Shown here: positions 1-6,475 of the stretch, piece after piece
Layout: the number at the start of each line of letters is the position of its first letter
Numbering within the stretch: the stretch's first letter is position 1
Origin: Zoogloea sp.
GTDB lineage: Bacteria > Pseudomonadota > Gammaproteobacteria > Burkholderiales > Rhodocyclaceae
NCBI GenBank assembly: GCA_016790385.1
Contig: JAEUNV010000666.1
Location: 1 to 8,976 of the forward strand
Direction of reading: 5' to 3'
DNA length: 8,976 bases
Position numbers and translations under genes: made by a program
Notes under the pieces: generated by a model
Database searches by the model: none
What the model was told of the DNA's origin: nothing
What the model saw: the letters and a program-made list of their open reading frames with translations, nothing else

Positions 1-131
1 TTGTCGTCGAAGTAAACGCCAACGCCGAGGTTGACCTTGGTGCTGCGGGTATCCGCGTTGAAGGCTTCATTCAGGCCGAGAATCGGATCGCGGGGGGCCA
101 TTTCCACCGCAGCAAAGATCGAAGAGCTCAT
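1..131 (-). CDS. Class I aspartate/aromatic amino acid aminotransferase (TyrB/AspC family), N-terminal part only
   Basis: Only the first 43 codons are in the window; the gene runs off the left edge. The protein begins [20 protein letters not shown] and continues with a segment containing NLGVGVY. The DPILGL and NLGVGVY blocks are characteristic of the N-terminus of class I PLP-dependent aspartate and tyrosine aminotransferases (AspC, TyrB). These cytoplasmic enzymes transfer an amino group between aspartate or aromatic amino acids and 2-oxoglutarate. The catalytic lysine and substrate-binding residues lie outside the window, so aspartate and aromatic specificity cannot be told apart. The ATG at 131 is supported by a GGAGA ribosome-binding site six bases upstream and by the match to family N-termini. 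The gene is divergent from uvrB, an arrangement I recall from betaproteobacteria. An in-frame leftward extension of uvrB would overlap it and is not believed. Confidence 0.88.
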   Translation of the reverse strand, partial: MSSSIFAAVEMAPRDPILGLNEAFNADTRSTKVNLGVGVYFDD

Positions 132-191
132 GGGGTCTCCAAAAGGGGCGAAGGGGCGGGGCACTTTGTGCTTGCCGCTGGGCGATAATGC

Positions 192-239
192 GGAGTTGCC
201 CGGAACTCAGTCCGGACTTCACCGACTGACTGCAACTCC
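192..239. promoter_or_regulatory. Nested inverted repeats in the aminotransferase-uvrB divergent intergenic region
   Basis: The 118-bp gap between the two divergent starts contains a perfect 10-bp palindrome, AGTCCGGACT, at 209-218. It sits almost concentrically inside an 8-bp inverted repeat, GGAGTTGC at 192-199 and GCAACTCC at 232-239. A further short repeat, CCGGA (200-204) with TCCGG (211-215), overlaps the palindrome. Such symmetry between divergent promoters could be an operator for one or both genes or a leader hairpin. No regulator can be named, and no canonical LexA box (CTGT-N8-ACAG) is visible. The symmetry is seen directly; the regulatory role is inference. Confidence 0.35.
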
Positions 240-241
240 AA

Positions 242-250
242 ATTTTATCA
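242..250 (-). promoter_or_regulatory. Candidate extended -10 promoter element for the aminotransferase gene
   Basis: Read on the minus strand, this is TGATAAAAT, which fits an extended -10 (TGn followed by TAAAAT, five of six matches to TATAAT). No good -35 is visible 16-18 bases further upstream. Initiation would be near 235, giving an aminotransferase leader of about 100 nt that includes the dyads at 192-239. The element overlaps the first base of the uvrB start codon, so transcription in the two directions would be closely coupled. The sequence match is direct; promoter activity is inferred. Confidence 0.3.
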
Positions 251-2328
251 TGGCCGATCAATCCGATAGCGGGCACGTAGTGCTTTTCGATGGCAGTCCG
301 TTCCGGCTTCACCAGCCGTTTCAACCCGGTGGCGACCAGCCGGAGGCGATCCGCAAGCTGGTGGAGGGGATCGAAGATGGGCTGATGTTCCAGACCTTGC
401 TGGGGGTGACCGGTTCAGGCAAGACCTACACCATGGCCAACGTGATCGCCCGCTGCGGCCGCCCGGCTTTGGTGCTAGCCCACAACAAGACCCTGGCGGC
501 ACAGTTGTATTCGGAGTTCCGGGAGTTCTTCCCTGACAACGCGGTGGAGTATTTCGTCAGTTACTACGATTACTACCAGCCGGAGGCCTACGTTCCGTCC
601 CGTGATCTCTTCATTGAGAAGGATTCGGCAATCAATGAGCACATTGAGCAGATGCGTCTGTCGGCGACCAAGAGCCTCATGGAAAGGCGAGACGTGGTGA
701 TCGTTGCCTCGGTGTCGTGTATCTACGGCATCGGTGATCCGGGCGATTATCACAGCATGGTCCTGCATCTGCGCGAGGGCGAGAGGGTTGTGCACCGGGA
801 TTTGGTGCAGCGTTTGGTTGCGATGCAGTACAGCCGTGCCGATGTGGACTTCAAGCGCGGTACTTTCCGCGTGCGGGGAGATGTGATTGACATTTTCCCT
901 GCGGAAAGTGCGGAACATGCGCTGCGGGTCGAGATGTTCGACGATGAGATCGAGCATCTGACCTTGTTTGACCCCCTCACTGGCCATCTCAAGCAGAGGC
1001 TGGCCCGCTTTACGGTCTATCCCTCCAGCCATTACGTCACCCCCAGGGCAACGGTGCTGCGGGCCGTCGAAGCCATTAAGGACGAATTGCGGGAGCGGAT
1101 CGAAGTCTTTCAGAAAAGTGGAAAGCTGGTGGAGGCCCAGCGTATCGAGCAGCGCACGCGTTTCGATCTGGAAATGCTCAACGAACTGGGCTTCTGCAAG
1201 GGGATCGAAAACTATTCCCGCCACATGTCCGGCCGCAAGGCCGGTGATGCGCCGCCGACCCTGATCGATTACCTGCCCAAGGACGGGCTGATGTTCATCG
1301 ACGAATCCCATGTGTCCATCGGGCAGGTGGGGGCGATGTACAAGGGCGACCGCTCGCGCAAGGAGAACCTGGTGGAGTACGGTTTTCGCCTGCCATCGGC
1401 TCTGGATAACCGGCCACTCAAGTTCGAGGAGTTCGAGCGCCTGCTGCCTCAGACGATCTTTGTTTCCGCTACGCCTGCGGCCTACGAGAAGGCGCACCAG
1501 GGGCAGGTGGTGGAGCAGGTGGTGAGGCCAACCGGTCTGGTGGATCCCGTCATCGTTGTGAAACCGGCCACTACCCAGGTTGATGATCTGCTGGGCGAGA
1601 TCAAGCTGCGTCTGGCAGTTCAGGAGCGGATTCTGGTGACCGTGCTGACCAAGCGTCTGGCGGAGGATCTGACGGAGTACCTGGCCGAGAACGGAATCCG
1701 GGTGCGCTACCTGCATTCGGACATCGACACGGTCGAAAGGGTGGAGATCATCCGGGATCTGCGTCTGGGCGAGTTCGATGTGCTCGTTGGGATCAACCTC
1801 TTGCGGGAGGGGCTGGATATTCCCGAGGTGTCCCTGGTGGCAATCCTGGATGCGGACAAGGAAGGTTTTCTCCGTTCGGAACGGTCCCTGATCCAGACCA
1901 TAGGTCGCGCGGCCAGGCATCTGCACGGGACTGCCATTCTCTACGCCGATCGGATCACCGACTCGATGAAGGCGGCGATCGGTGAGACCGAGCGTCGTCG
2001 TGAAAAGCAGTTGGCTTTCAATGCGGCCAACGGAATTACACCCAAGTCCGTGACAAAACGCATAAAAGACATCATCGACGGTGTCTATGATGCAGGTTCA
2101 GGGGATGCCGTCGTCAATGCTGATGACACCCGTGCGCAATATGGGGTGCTGGATGAGAAGGCGTTGGCCAAAACCATCCGTCAGCTCGAGAAGGAAATGC
2201 AGGAGCATGCTCGCAACCTGGAGTTCGAAAAGGCTGCTTCCGCTCGCGACCGGCTTTTTCGCCTGCGTCAGCAGGCGTTTGGAGCCGAAGGGCATGATCC
2301 ATCCGCTTCACCCGATGTCACTGACTGA
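250..2328 (+). CDS. uvrB: Excinuclease ABC subunit B (UvrB)
   Basis: UvrB is the damage-verifying helicase-like subunit of the cytoplasmic UvrABC nucleotide excision repair complex. UvrA loads it onto lesions, and it then recruits UvrC for dual incision. The protein is 692 aa from the ATG at 250, the normal family length. Visible motifs in order are Walker A GVTGSGKT (52-59), the Tyr-rich beta-hairpin [12 protein letters not shown] (105-116) that clamps DNA, the Walker B/DESH box (351-354), SATPA (406-410), the helicase motif VI region QTIGRAAR (549-556), and a C-terminal UVR coiled coil (about 642-671) that contacts UvrC. The frame is open back to 31, but those codons overlap the divergent aminotransferase and do not resemble UvrB; MADQSDSG is the likely start. 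There is no clear Shine-Dalgarno before 250, so the exact start is slightly uncertain. No SOS (LexA) box is seen upstream. The phosphatase gene follows 81 bp downstream on the same strand. Confidence 0.97.
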   Translation: MADQSDSGHVVLFDGSPFRLHQPFQPGGDQPEAIRKLVEGIEDGLMFQTLLGVTGSGKTYTMANVIARCGRPALVLAHNKTLAAQLYSEFREFFPDNAVEYFVSYYDYYQPEAYVPSRDLFIEKDSAINEHIEQMRLSATKSLMERRDVVIVASVSCIYGIGDPGDYHSMVLHLREGERVVHRDLVQRLVAMQYSRADVDFKRGTFRVRGDVIDIFPAESAEHALRVEMFDDEIEHLTLFDPLTGHLKQRLARFTVYPSSHYVTPRATVLRAVEAIKDELRERIEVFQKSGKLVEAQRIEQRTRFDLEMLNELGFCKGIENYSRHMSGRKAGDAPPTLIDYLPKDGLMFIDESHVSIGQVGAMYKGDRSRKENLVEYGFRLPSALDNRPLKFEEFERLLPQTIFVSATPAAYEKAHQGQVVEQVVRPTGLVDPVIVVKPATTQVDDLLGEIKLRLAVQERILVTVLTKRLAEDLTEYLAENGIRVRYLHSDIDTVERVEIIRDLRLGEFDVLVGINLLREGLDIPEVSLVAILDADKEGFLRSERSLIQTIGRAARHLHGTAILYADRITDSMKAAIGETERRREKQLAFNAANGITPKSVTKRIKDIIDGVYDAGSGDAVVNADDTRAQYGVLDEKALAKTIRQLEKEMQEHARNLEFEKAASARDRLFRLRQQAFGAEGHDPSASPDVTD

Positions 2329-2356
2329 GAGAATCTGAAGAAATTGGTCCTTGAGC

Positions 2357-2386
2357 TTGTACGTTCCGCCCGCCGGCTGCTTAAAT
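2357..2386 (+). promoter_or_regulatory. Weak candidate promoter for the phosphatase gene
   Basis: TTGTAC (2357-2362), an 18-base spacer and TTAAAT (2381-2386) lie in the short gap after uvrB, with expected initiation near 2393. The gap also carries the palindrome TACCGGTA (2387-2394). This could allow the phosphatase to be transcribed independently of uvrB, but matches to the consensus are only moderate and read-through from uvrB is equally plausible. Confidence 0.25.
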
Positions 2387-2393
2387 TACCGGT

Positions 2394-2399
2394 AGGAGG
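2394..2399 (+). promoter_or_regulatory. Ribosome-binding site fixing the phosphatase start
   Basis: AGGAGG lies ten bases before the ATG at 2410. The reading frame is open from 2344 with an upstream in-frame start, but this near-perfect Shine-Dalgarno and the position of the catalytic loop (Cys7) select the ATG at 2410. Confidence 0.75.
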
Positions 2400-2409
2400 G
2401 ACACCCATA

Positions 2410-2901
2410 ATGAAAATACTGTTCGTGTGTACCGGCAACATCTGTCGGTCACCTACGGCTGAGGGCGTAGCGCGTCGCTGGCTGGCGATGTCGGGGTTGG
2501 AGGAAGCAGTCGCTGTCGATTCGGCCGGTACCCAGGGGTATCACACCGGCGAGGCGCCGGATCCCCGGGCCCAGACGGCGGCACTGCGGCGGGGTTACGA
2601 TCTGTCACGTCTGCGGGCACGCAAGGTACAGCCAAAGGATTACGCAGATTTTGATCTGCTGCTGGCGATGGACCGGGATCATTTCAATTATCTGCGTGAT
2701 CGTGCACCCGATGGGTGCAAGCACAAGGTGCGCATGTTTATGAGTTTTGCCCGCAGGTTTCGTCGTGATGACGTTCCCGATCCTTACTATGGTGGAGCTA
2801 CCGGTTTTGATGCGGTGCTCGACCTGTGTGAGGACGCGGTCCAGGGGCTCATCGAGGATATCCTCCCCGAGGTCAATAGGAGACGTCAGTCGGTGAGCTG
2901 A
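2410..2901 (+). CDS. Low-molecular-weight protein-tyrosine phosphatase
   Basis: This cytoplasmic enzyme hydrolyses phosphotyrosine (or small phosphomonoesters) through a phosphocysteine intermediate. The 163-aa product matches the usual family length of about 150-165. The P-loop signature C-X5-R followed by Ser is at the N-terminus as CTGNICRS, with nucleophile Cys7, Arg13 and Ser14. The second family cysteine is Cys12, the partner that can protect the nucleophile by disulfide formation. The general acid loop DPYYGG has Asp124 with Tyr126 and Tyr127. All catalytic residues are present. The gene lies 81 bp after uvrB and converges on rne across a hairpin terminator. No tyrosine kinase (Wzc/BY-kinase type) or capsule gene is nearby, so it does not look like a Wzb in an exopolysaccharide locus and its substrate is unknown. 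The start is set by AGGAGG at 2394-2399. Confidence 0.94.
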   Translation: MKILFVCTGNICRSPTAEGVARRWLAMSGLEEAVAVDSAGTQGYHTGEAPDPRAQTAALRRGYDLSRLRARKVQPKDYADFDLLLAMDRDHFNYLRDRAPDGCKHKVRMFMSFARRFRRDDVPDPYYGGATGFDAVLDLCEDAVQGLIEDILPEVNRRRQSVS

Positions 2902-2940
2902 AGGGCTTGCGTCACGCGGAGGCCATCAGCGAAATGAAAT

Positions 2941-2972
2941 GCAAAAGGCCAGTCATGTGACTGGCCTTTTGC
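2941..2972. terminator. Bidirectional intrinsic terminator between the phosphatase gene and rne
   Basis: GCAAAAGGCCAGTCA (2941-2955) is the exact reverse complement of 2958-2972, giving up to 15 bp with a two-base centre. In practice this means a stem of about 14 bp and a tetraloop. The outer stem carries AAAA on one arm and TTTT on the other, so RNA from either strand ends in a GC-rich hairpin followed by a U run (on the minus strand TTTTGCATTT). It lies 39 bp after the phosphatase stop and 12 bp after the rne stop, as expected for a shared terminator of convergent genes. Confidence 0.9.
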
Positions 2973-2984
2973 TTGAGTTGCGCC

Positions 2985-5945
2985 TTACTTGTGGGTTTCC
3001 ACCTGGATCAGAGGCTCCTCCACGAGCGGGGGCGTACTGCGCGTACGCCGACGGCCGAGGGGTTGGGGGGGCTCGGCGGGAATCGTTGCCCGCGCGGCGA
3101 TCACCGATTCCGCCCGGGTTTCGATCATCACCAAGCCGCTGGCTTCCAGGTTCGGCACTTCGATCGAAGTGGACGCTGCTCTGGTGAGCACCTCGATGCG
3201 GCTTGGAGTCTCGGACTCGAGCGGTGCCGGTATATCCGCCGGGGGCTCGGCGACGATGGGCTCTGCTGAAACCGGCTCAAGCGATTCCACATGGTGCGTG
3301 ATCACTTCAGCGGGGCTGGGGATGGCTTCCGCAACGACCGGGGCCACGGCAGGTGCCTCGACCAACGGCTCGAGGGCGGGTTGGCGGGCGACAGCCACAG
3401 CCTGTTCGATCAGGTCGAGGCCGGTGGTCTGCACGGTAGCGGGTGCTTGGGCAAGCTCAGCGATGACCGAAACAACCTGGTTGGGCGTGGTTGAAGGATC
3501 TGCCACAGGTGTGTCGGTCGCCTTGCTCGCAACTTCTGCCGTGCTCTCGGAAGGCAGGGGAGCGTCTGTCGGTGCAGCGGCCTCCACCACCGGTGCCTGA
3601 ACCGGCTCGGCAGGGGTAGGTGCTTCGATGACGGGGTCGGCGGCGACATTGGCCGGCGCTGTGGCTTGAGCCTGCTCGCCCATCTCCAGTTCGCCCTGGG
3701 TCGCGGCTTCAATGTTGCCGGTTTCGTCGTTACGACGACCGCCACGACGTCCGCGGCGGCTGCGGCGGCTACGTTCGGCCCCCGCTTCGCCATCAGCAGT
3801 GGCCGTTACCTCGGTGGGAACGACGGCTGTGGCGGCTGCGACCGTTGCCATTGGCTCCATGGCGACAAGGGTTTCCGTCTCGACGGGCTTGGGAGGCTGG
3901 GCGTTGCGGTTTCGGCCGCGATCACCACGTTCGCTCCGATCGCCGCGTTCTCCCTTCTCCCCGCGTTCGGCGCGCTCACCGTTACGGCCTTCCCGTTCCT
4001 GACGCTCGCCTCGCTGACGCTTCTCACGGGGTTCTGCCTGGGCTTCCGGTGTGTTGCGGTTGCCTTCGCGGGATTCACGGTTGTCGTTGCGCTCCTCCCG
4101 CGGGGTGTCACGGCGGCTGCGGCCTTCGCGGCCCTCCCGACCTTCCCGGCGGCCACCACGTTCGTTGCGCGGACGGGATTCGCGGCGCGGCGTTTCCGGC
4201 GGGGTGACGACCGGGGCCGGTTCCGGCTGCTTTTCACCCCGGAAGAAGGCGAAGATACGCGACAACAGTCCGGGTTGGCTCTCCGGCACTGGAGCAGCGG
4301 GGGCAGGCGCGGCCTTTGCCTCCACGACGGGGGCGGGTTGATCCGGAGTGATGCCCTTGACCGCCGCTTCCTGGCGCGCAGGTCGATCGGTGTTGGCGGA
4401 GGGTGGAGAGTAGGACTCGTCTGCCGGCTTGGTGGCCATGCGGTAGCTCGGCAGGACGCTTTCCTCCTGGTTGAGCTGGTCGTGGCGCAGCCGGACGATC
4501 TCGTGCTGGGGGGTTTCGAGGTAGCGGTTGGGGATCAGCACCAGGCTGACCTTGTGGCGCACTTCGATCTTGGCAATGTCGTCACGCTTCTCGTTGAGCA
4601 GGAAGGTGGCGACGTCGACCGGAACCTGACAGTGCAGGGCGCCGGTGTTGTCCTTCATGGCTTCCTCTTCGAGGATGCGCAGGATGTGCAGGGCGGACGA
4701 TTCGGTGCTGCGGATGTGGCCGGTGCCGTTGCAGCGAGGGCAGGGGATGTAGCTGGTCTCGGCCAGGGCCGGGCGCAGGCGCTGGCGGGACAGTTCGAGG
4801 AGGCCGAAGCGACTGATCTTGCCGGTCTGGACGCGGGCGCGGTCGTAGCGCAGGGCGTCCCGCAGGCGGTTCTCGACCTCGCGCTGGTTCTTTTGCGACT
4901 CCATGTCGATGAAGTCGATGACGATCAGGCCACCCAGGTCACGCAGGCGCAGCTGGCGAGCCACCTCGTCGGCGGCTTCGCAGTTGGTCTTGAACGCGGT
5001 TTCCTCGATGTCGGCACCACGGGTTGCGCGGCCGGAGTTTACGTCCACCGAGACAAGGGCCTCGGTGTGGTCGATCACGACAGCGCCGCCGGAAGGAAGG
5101 CTGACCTGACGCGAGTAGGCTGACTCGATCTGGTGCTCGATCTGGAAGCGCGAGAACAGCGGTACGTCGTCGTGATAGCGCTTCACGCGGTTCACATTCT
5201 GCGGCATGACGTGGGCCATGAACTGACGGGCCTGTTCGTACACGTCATCAGTGTCGATCAGGATTTCGCCAATGTCCGGCTGGAAGTAGTCGCGAATGGC
5301 ACGGATGACGAGGCTGCCCTCCTGGTAGATCAGGAAAGCACCGTCCTGGGACTGGGCGGCGCCATCAATGGCACGCCACAGTTGCAGGAGGTAGTTCAAG
5401 TCCCATTGCAGCTCTTCGGCATTGCGGCCGATGGCAGCGGTACGGGCGATCAGGCTCATGCCCCCGGGCACTTCAAGCTGGTCCATGACGTCACGCAGTT
5501 CGGCGCGCTCGTCACCCTCGACGCGACGGGATACGCCACCACCACGGGGGTTGTTGGGCATCAGCACCAGATAACGGCCGGCGAGGGAGACGAAGGTGGT
5601 CAGGGCTGCGCCCTTGTTGCCGCGCTCGTCCTTCTCGACCTGGACGATCAACTCCTGGCCTTCCTTCAGGGCTTCCTTGATGGACGCACGGCTGGCTTCC
5701 ACACCGGGCTGAAAGTAGGAGCGGGAGATTTCCTTGAACGGCAGGAAGCCGTGGCGCTCAGCGCCGTAGTCAACAAACGCGGCTTCAAGGCTGGGCTCGA
5801 TGCGCGTGATGACGGCTTTGTAGATGTTGCTTTTGCGTTGTTCTTTGGCGGCCGATTCAATGTCGAGGTCTATGAGTTTCTGACCATCGACAATGGCAAC
5901 GCGGAGTTCCTCGGCCTGCGTCGCGTTGAAGAGCATGCGCTTCAT
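2985..5945 (-). CDS. rne: Ribonuclease E, full-length with degradosome-type C-terminal half
   Basis: This is the essential endoribonuclease of mRNA decay and of rRNA and tRNA processing, expected at the inner membrane as scaffold of the RNA degradosome. Length is 986 aa from MKRMLFNATQ, which matches the E. coli start MKRMLINATQ. An in-frame ATG eight codons earlier is rejected for that reason and because GGGAG lies suitably upstream of 5945. The N-terminal catalytic half (about 1-500) holds an S1 domain (about 37-120), the DNase I-like segment VSVDVNSGRATRG with metal ligands Asp301 and Asp344 (E. coli D303 and D346), and the zinc-link CPRC (Cys402, Cys405). The C-terminal half is disordered. 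It has a short amphipathic segment GLLSRIFAFFRG (559-570) resembling the membrane-targeting helix, an Arg-rich tract (586-680), a second basic cluster RRSRRGRRGGRR (727-738), an acidic Ala/Pro/Glu/Val-rich linker (740-960), and a basic tail ending in QVETHK. The zinc link and the long tail favour RNase E over RNase G. Confidence 0.97.
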   Translation of the reverse strand: MKRMLFNATQAEELRVAIVDGQKLIDLDIESAAKEQRKSNIYKAVITRIEPSLEAAFVDYGAERHGFLPFKEISRSYFQPGVEASRASIKEALKEGQELIVQVEKDERGNKGAALTTFVSLAGRYLVLMPNNPRGGGVSRRVEGDERAELRDVMDQLEVPGGMSLIARTAAIGRNAEELQWDLNYLLQLWRAIDGAAQSQDGAFLIYQEGSLVIRAIRDYFQPDIGEILIDTDDVYEQARQFMAHVMPQNVNRVKRYHDDVPLFSRFQIEHQIESAYSRQVSLPSGGAVVIDHTEALVSVDVNSGRATRGADIEETAFKTNCEAADEVARQLRLRDLGGLIVIDFIDMESQKNQREVENRLRDALRYDRARVQTGKISRFGLLELSRQRLRPALAETSYIPCPRCNGTGHIRSTESSALHILRILEEEAMKDNTGALHCQVPVDVATFLLNEKRDDIAKIEVRHKVSLVLIPNRYLETPQHEIVRLRHDQLNQEESVLPSYRMATKPADESYSPPSANTDRPARQEAAVKGITPDQPAPVVEAKAAPAPAAPVPESQPGLLSRIFAFFRGEKQPEPAPVVTPPETPRRESRPRNERGGRREGREGREGRSRRDTPREERNDNRESREGNRNTPEAQAEPREKRQRGERQEREGRNGERAERGEKGERGDRSERGDRGRNRNAQPPKPVETETLVAMEPMATVAAATAVVPTEVTATADGEAGAERSRRSRRGRRGGRRNDETGNIEAATQGELEMGEQAQATAPANVAADPVIEAPTPAEPVQAPVVEAAAPTDAPLPSESTAEVASKATDTPVADPSTTPNQVVSVIAELAQAPATVQTTGLDLIEQAVAVARQPALEPLVEAPAVAPVVAEAIPSPAEVITHHVESLEPVSAEPIVAEPPADIPAPLESETPSRIEVLTRAASTSIEVPNLEASGLVMIETRAESVIAARATIPAEPPQPLGRRRTRSTPPLVEEPLIQVETHK
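3906..4190 (-). repeat. rne: Arginine-rich, low-complexity repeat tract inside rne (RNA-binding region)
   Basis: This part encodes residues 586-680 of RNase E, made almost entirely of Arg, Glu, Gly, Asn and Asp. Short imperfect units include GREGREGR (602-609) and collagen-like triplets such as GERGDR and SERGDRGR (666-677). It corresponds in position and composition to the arginine-rich RNA-binding domain of the RNase E scaffold half. The coding DNA is correspondingly repetitive, so it is a likely site of slippage or length variation between strains. The repeats are seen directly; RNA binding is known for the family. Confidence 0.7.
4236..4271 (-). other. rne: Predicted amphipathic membrane-targeting helix of RNase E
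   Basis: Residues 559-570, GLLSRIFAFFRG, follow an Ala/Pro-rich linker (537-558) directly after the catalytic half. The segment alternates bulky hydrophobics (Leu560, Leu561, Ile564, Phe565, Phe567, Phe568) with Arg563 and Arg569. It occupies the same relative position as segment A of E. coli RNase E, which binds the inner membrane as an amphipathic helix. It is the only strongly hydrophobic run in the C-terminal half. Membrane attachment is inferred from composition and position. Confidence 0.6.
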
Positions 5946-5987
5946 TCGTCTTCTTCTCCCGCGAGGCACACGGGCAGGACGAAGCGC

Positions 5988-6069
5988 GCCACCCGCTTAA
6001 CTGCGGTGACTTAGTTTGGCGTTTTCGCGACTAGCCTTCATCGGGGGGAAACAAACTAAAGTGGGTGGC
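5988..6069 (-). other. Predicted RNA three-way junction just upstream of the rne ribosome-binding site
   Basis: GCCACCC (5988-5994) pairs perfectly with GGGTGGC (6063-6069). Inside, ACTTAGTTTG (6009-6018) pairs with CAAACTAAAGT (6052-6062) with one bulged base. A small hairpin CCGC-TTAACT-GCGG (5993-6006) overlaps the outer helix by two bases, so it is either slightly shortened or an alternative to it. A mini-hairpin GCG-TTTT-CGC lies at 6019-6028. Together these form a closed domain about 40 nt before the rne start codon, well placed to influence RNase E cleavage or translation of its own mRNA. The complementarity is direct; function is inferred. Confidence 0.45.
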
Positions 6070-6295
6070 GGGATTCGTCTTTTGCACCCTGAACCGCGAT
6101 ACACGCTAGGGGGCTGCGAAGTGTCGGCTGCGTCGCCTGGTCTCGCCATTCCGGGACGGGCGTACTCATGGGTACGACGGCGTCTCTCGTTGCGACCTCG
6201 GGCCTGCTTGCCTGGCGTGCTTCGCGGCTCCCGGTTTCAGGGCCGTCAATCTGCGTGTGCGCCTGCGCGCAATTGCTACTAGTTTATTGTCGAAT

Positions 6296-6304
6296 ACAGT
6301 ACCA
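6296..6304 (-). promoter_or_regulatory. Candidate extended -10 of the rne promoter
   Basis: On the minus strand this reads TGGTACTGT, fitting TGn plus a weak -10 (TACTGT). No good -35 is visible. Initiation near 6289 would give a leader of about 345 nt, similar in length to the E. coli rne leader, which is the main reason for choosing it. The neighbouring AT-rich sequence at 6270-6295 offers other possibilities. Confidence 0.22.
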
Positions 6305-6358
6305 TCGCCCTCTTTTTGTTTGGCGACGGACCTTCCTGTGATTTTCTCGGGAGCGGTG

Positions 6359-6421
6359 ATGGCGCTGGATATCCAGGCGTTGAGTCGCTCTGGGGCGACG
6401 CGGACCGGTGTTGAAATCTGA
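6359..6421 (+). CDS. Possible 20-aa leader peptide upstream of rluC
   Basis: A short ORF starts at ATG 6359, preceded by GGGAG (6349-6353) at a five-base spacing, which is a better ribosome-binding site than that of rluC itself. It encodes MALDIQALSR followed by SGATRTGVEI and stops at TGA 6419-6421, 68 bp before the rluC ATG and in a different frame. Its DNA contains the 12-bp palindrome at 6365-6376 and the hairpin GTCGC-TCTGGG-GCGAC (6384-6399), so translation would compete with those structures. I recognise no family. It may be an attenuator-type leader or chance. Confidence 0.22.
   Translation: MALDIQALSRSGATRTGVEI
6365..6376. repeat. Perfect 12-bp palindrome upstream of rluC
   Basis: CTGGATATCCAG is exactly self-complementary. 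Flanking CG and CG can extend the pairing with one bulged G (6363-6379). GAGCG (6351-6355) and CGCTC (6386-6390) could enclose it as an outer stem. It could be a protein operator or part of a leader structure; no regulator is assignable. Confidence 0.4.
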
Positions 6422-6475
6422 CAACACAGCTACAGGTGAGCGCGACGCATCAGGACCGAAAAAACCGTTAATTAG

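Larger units (their letters stand above)
5946..6304 (-). promoter_or_regulatory. Long 5' leader and upstream region of rne
   Basis: About 350 bp precede the rne start without a convincing gene. In E. coli a structured leader of similar length mediates autoregulation, because RNase E cleaves its own 5' UTR. I infer an analogous leader here but see no clear primary-sequence match to the enterobacterial element. Visible structure includes the junction at 5988-6069, a hairpin CGTAC-TCATGG-GTACG at 6161-6176, and palindromes TGCGCGCA and GCAATTGC near 6264-6276. A 37-codon minus-strand ORF (6056-6169) exists but has no ribosome-binding site. An 88-codon plus-strand ORF (6016-6282) has no recognisable family. 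Both are considered fortuitous. Confidence 0.5.

Noticed and set aside
31..249. In-frame upstream extension of uvrB by 73 codons
   Set aside because: It overlaps the divergent aminotransferase and its ribosome-binding site, and the translated residues do not resemble any UvrB N-terminus.
132..249. SOS (LexA) box upstream of uvrB
   Set aside because: No CTGT-N8-ACAG or close variant is visible; the dyads there have different sequences.
475..1926. 483-codon open frame on the minus strand opposite uvrB
   Set aside because: It lies wholly antisense to a clearly conserved gene, is rich in His, Gln and Leu, has no recognisable domain, and is a typical high-GC shadow frame.
2329..2409. Terminator between uvrB and the phosphatase gene
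   Set aside because: No GC-rich hairpin followed by a T run is present; read-through or a weak internal promoter is more likely.
3666..5123. 485-codon open frame on the plus strand opposite rne
   Set aside because: It is antisense to rne, low complexity where rne is repetitive, with no domain and no ribosome-binding site. The similar frame at 5133-6014 is rejected for the same reasons.
6056..6169. 37-codon minus-strand ORF within the rne leader
   Set aside because: It has no Shine-Dalgarno and its start lies in a hairpin loop; it is probably fortuitous.
6016..6282. 88-codon plus-strand ORF in the rne-rluC gap
   Set aside because: Its composition (many Arg, Gly and Pro) looks like translated non-coding GC-rich DNA, no family is recognisable, and it lies antisense to the rne leader.
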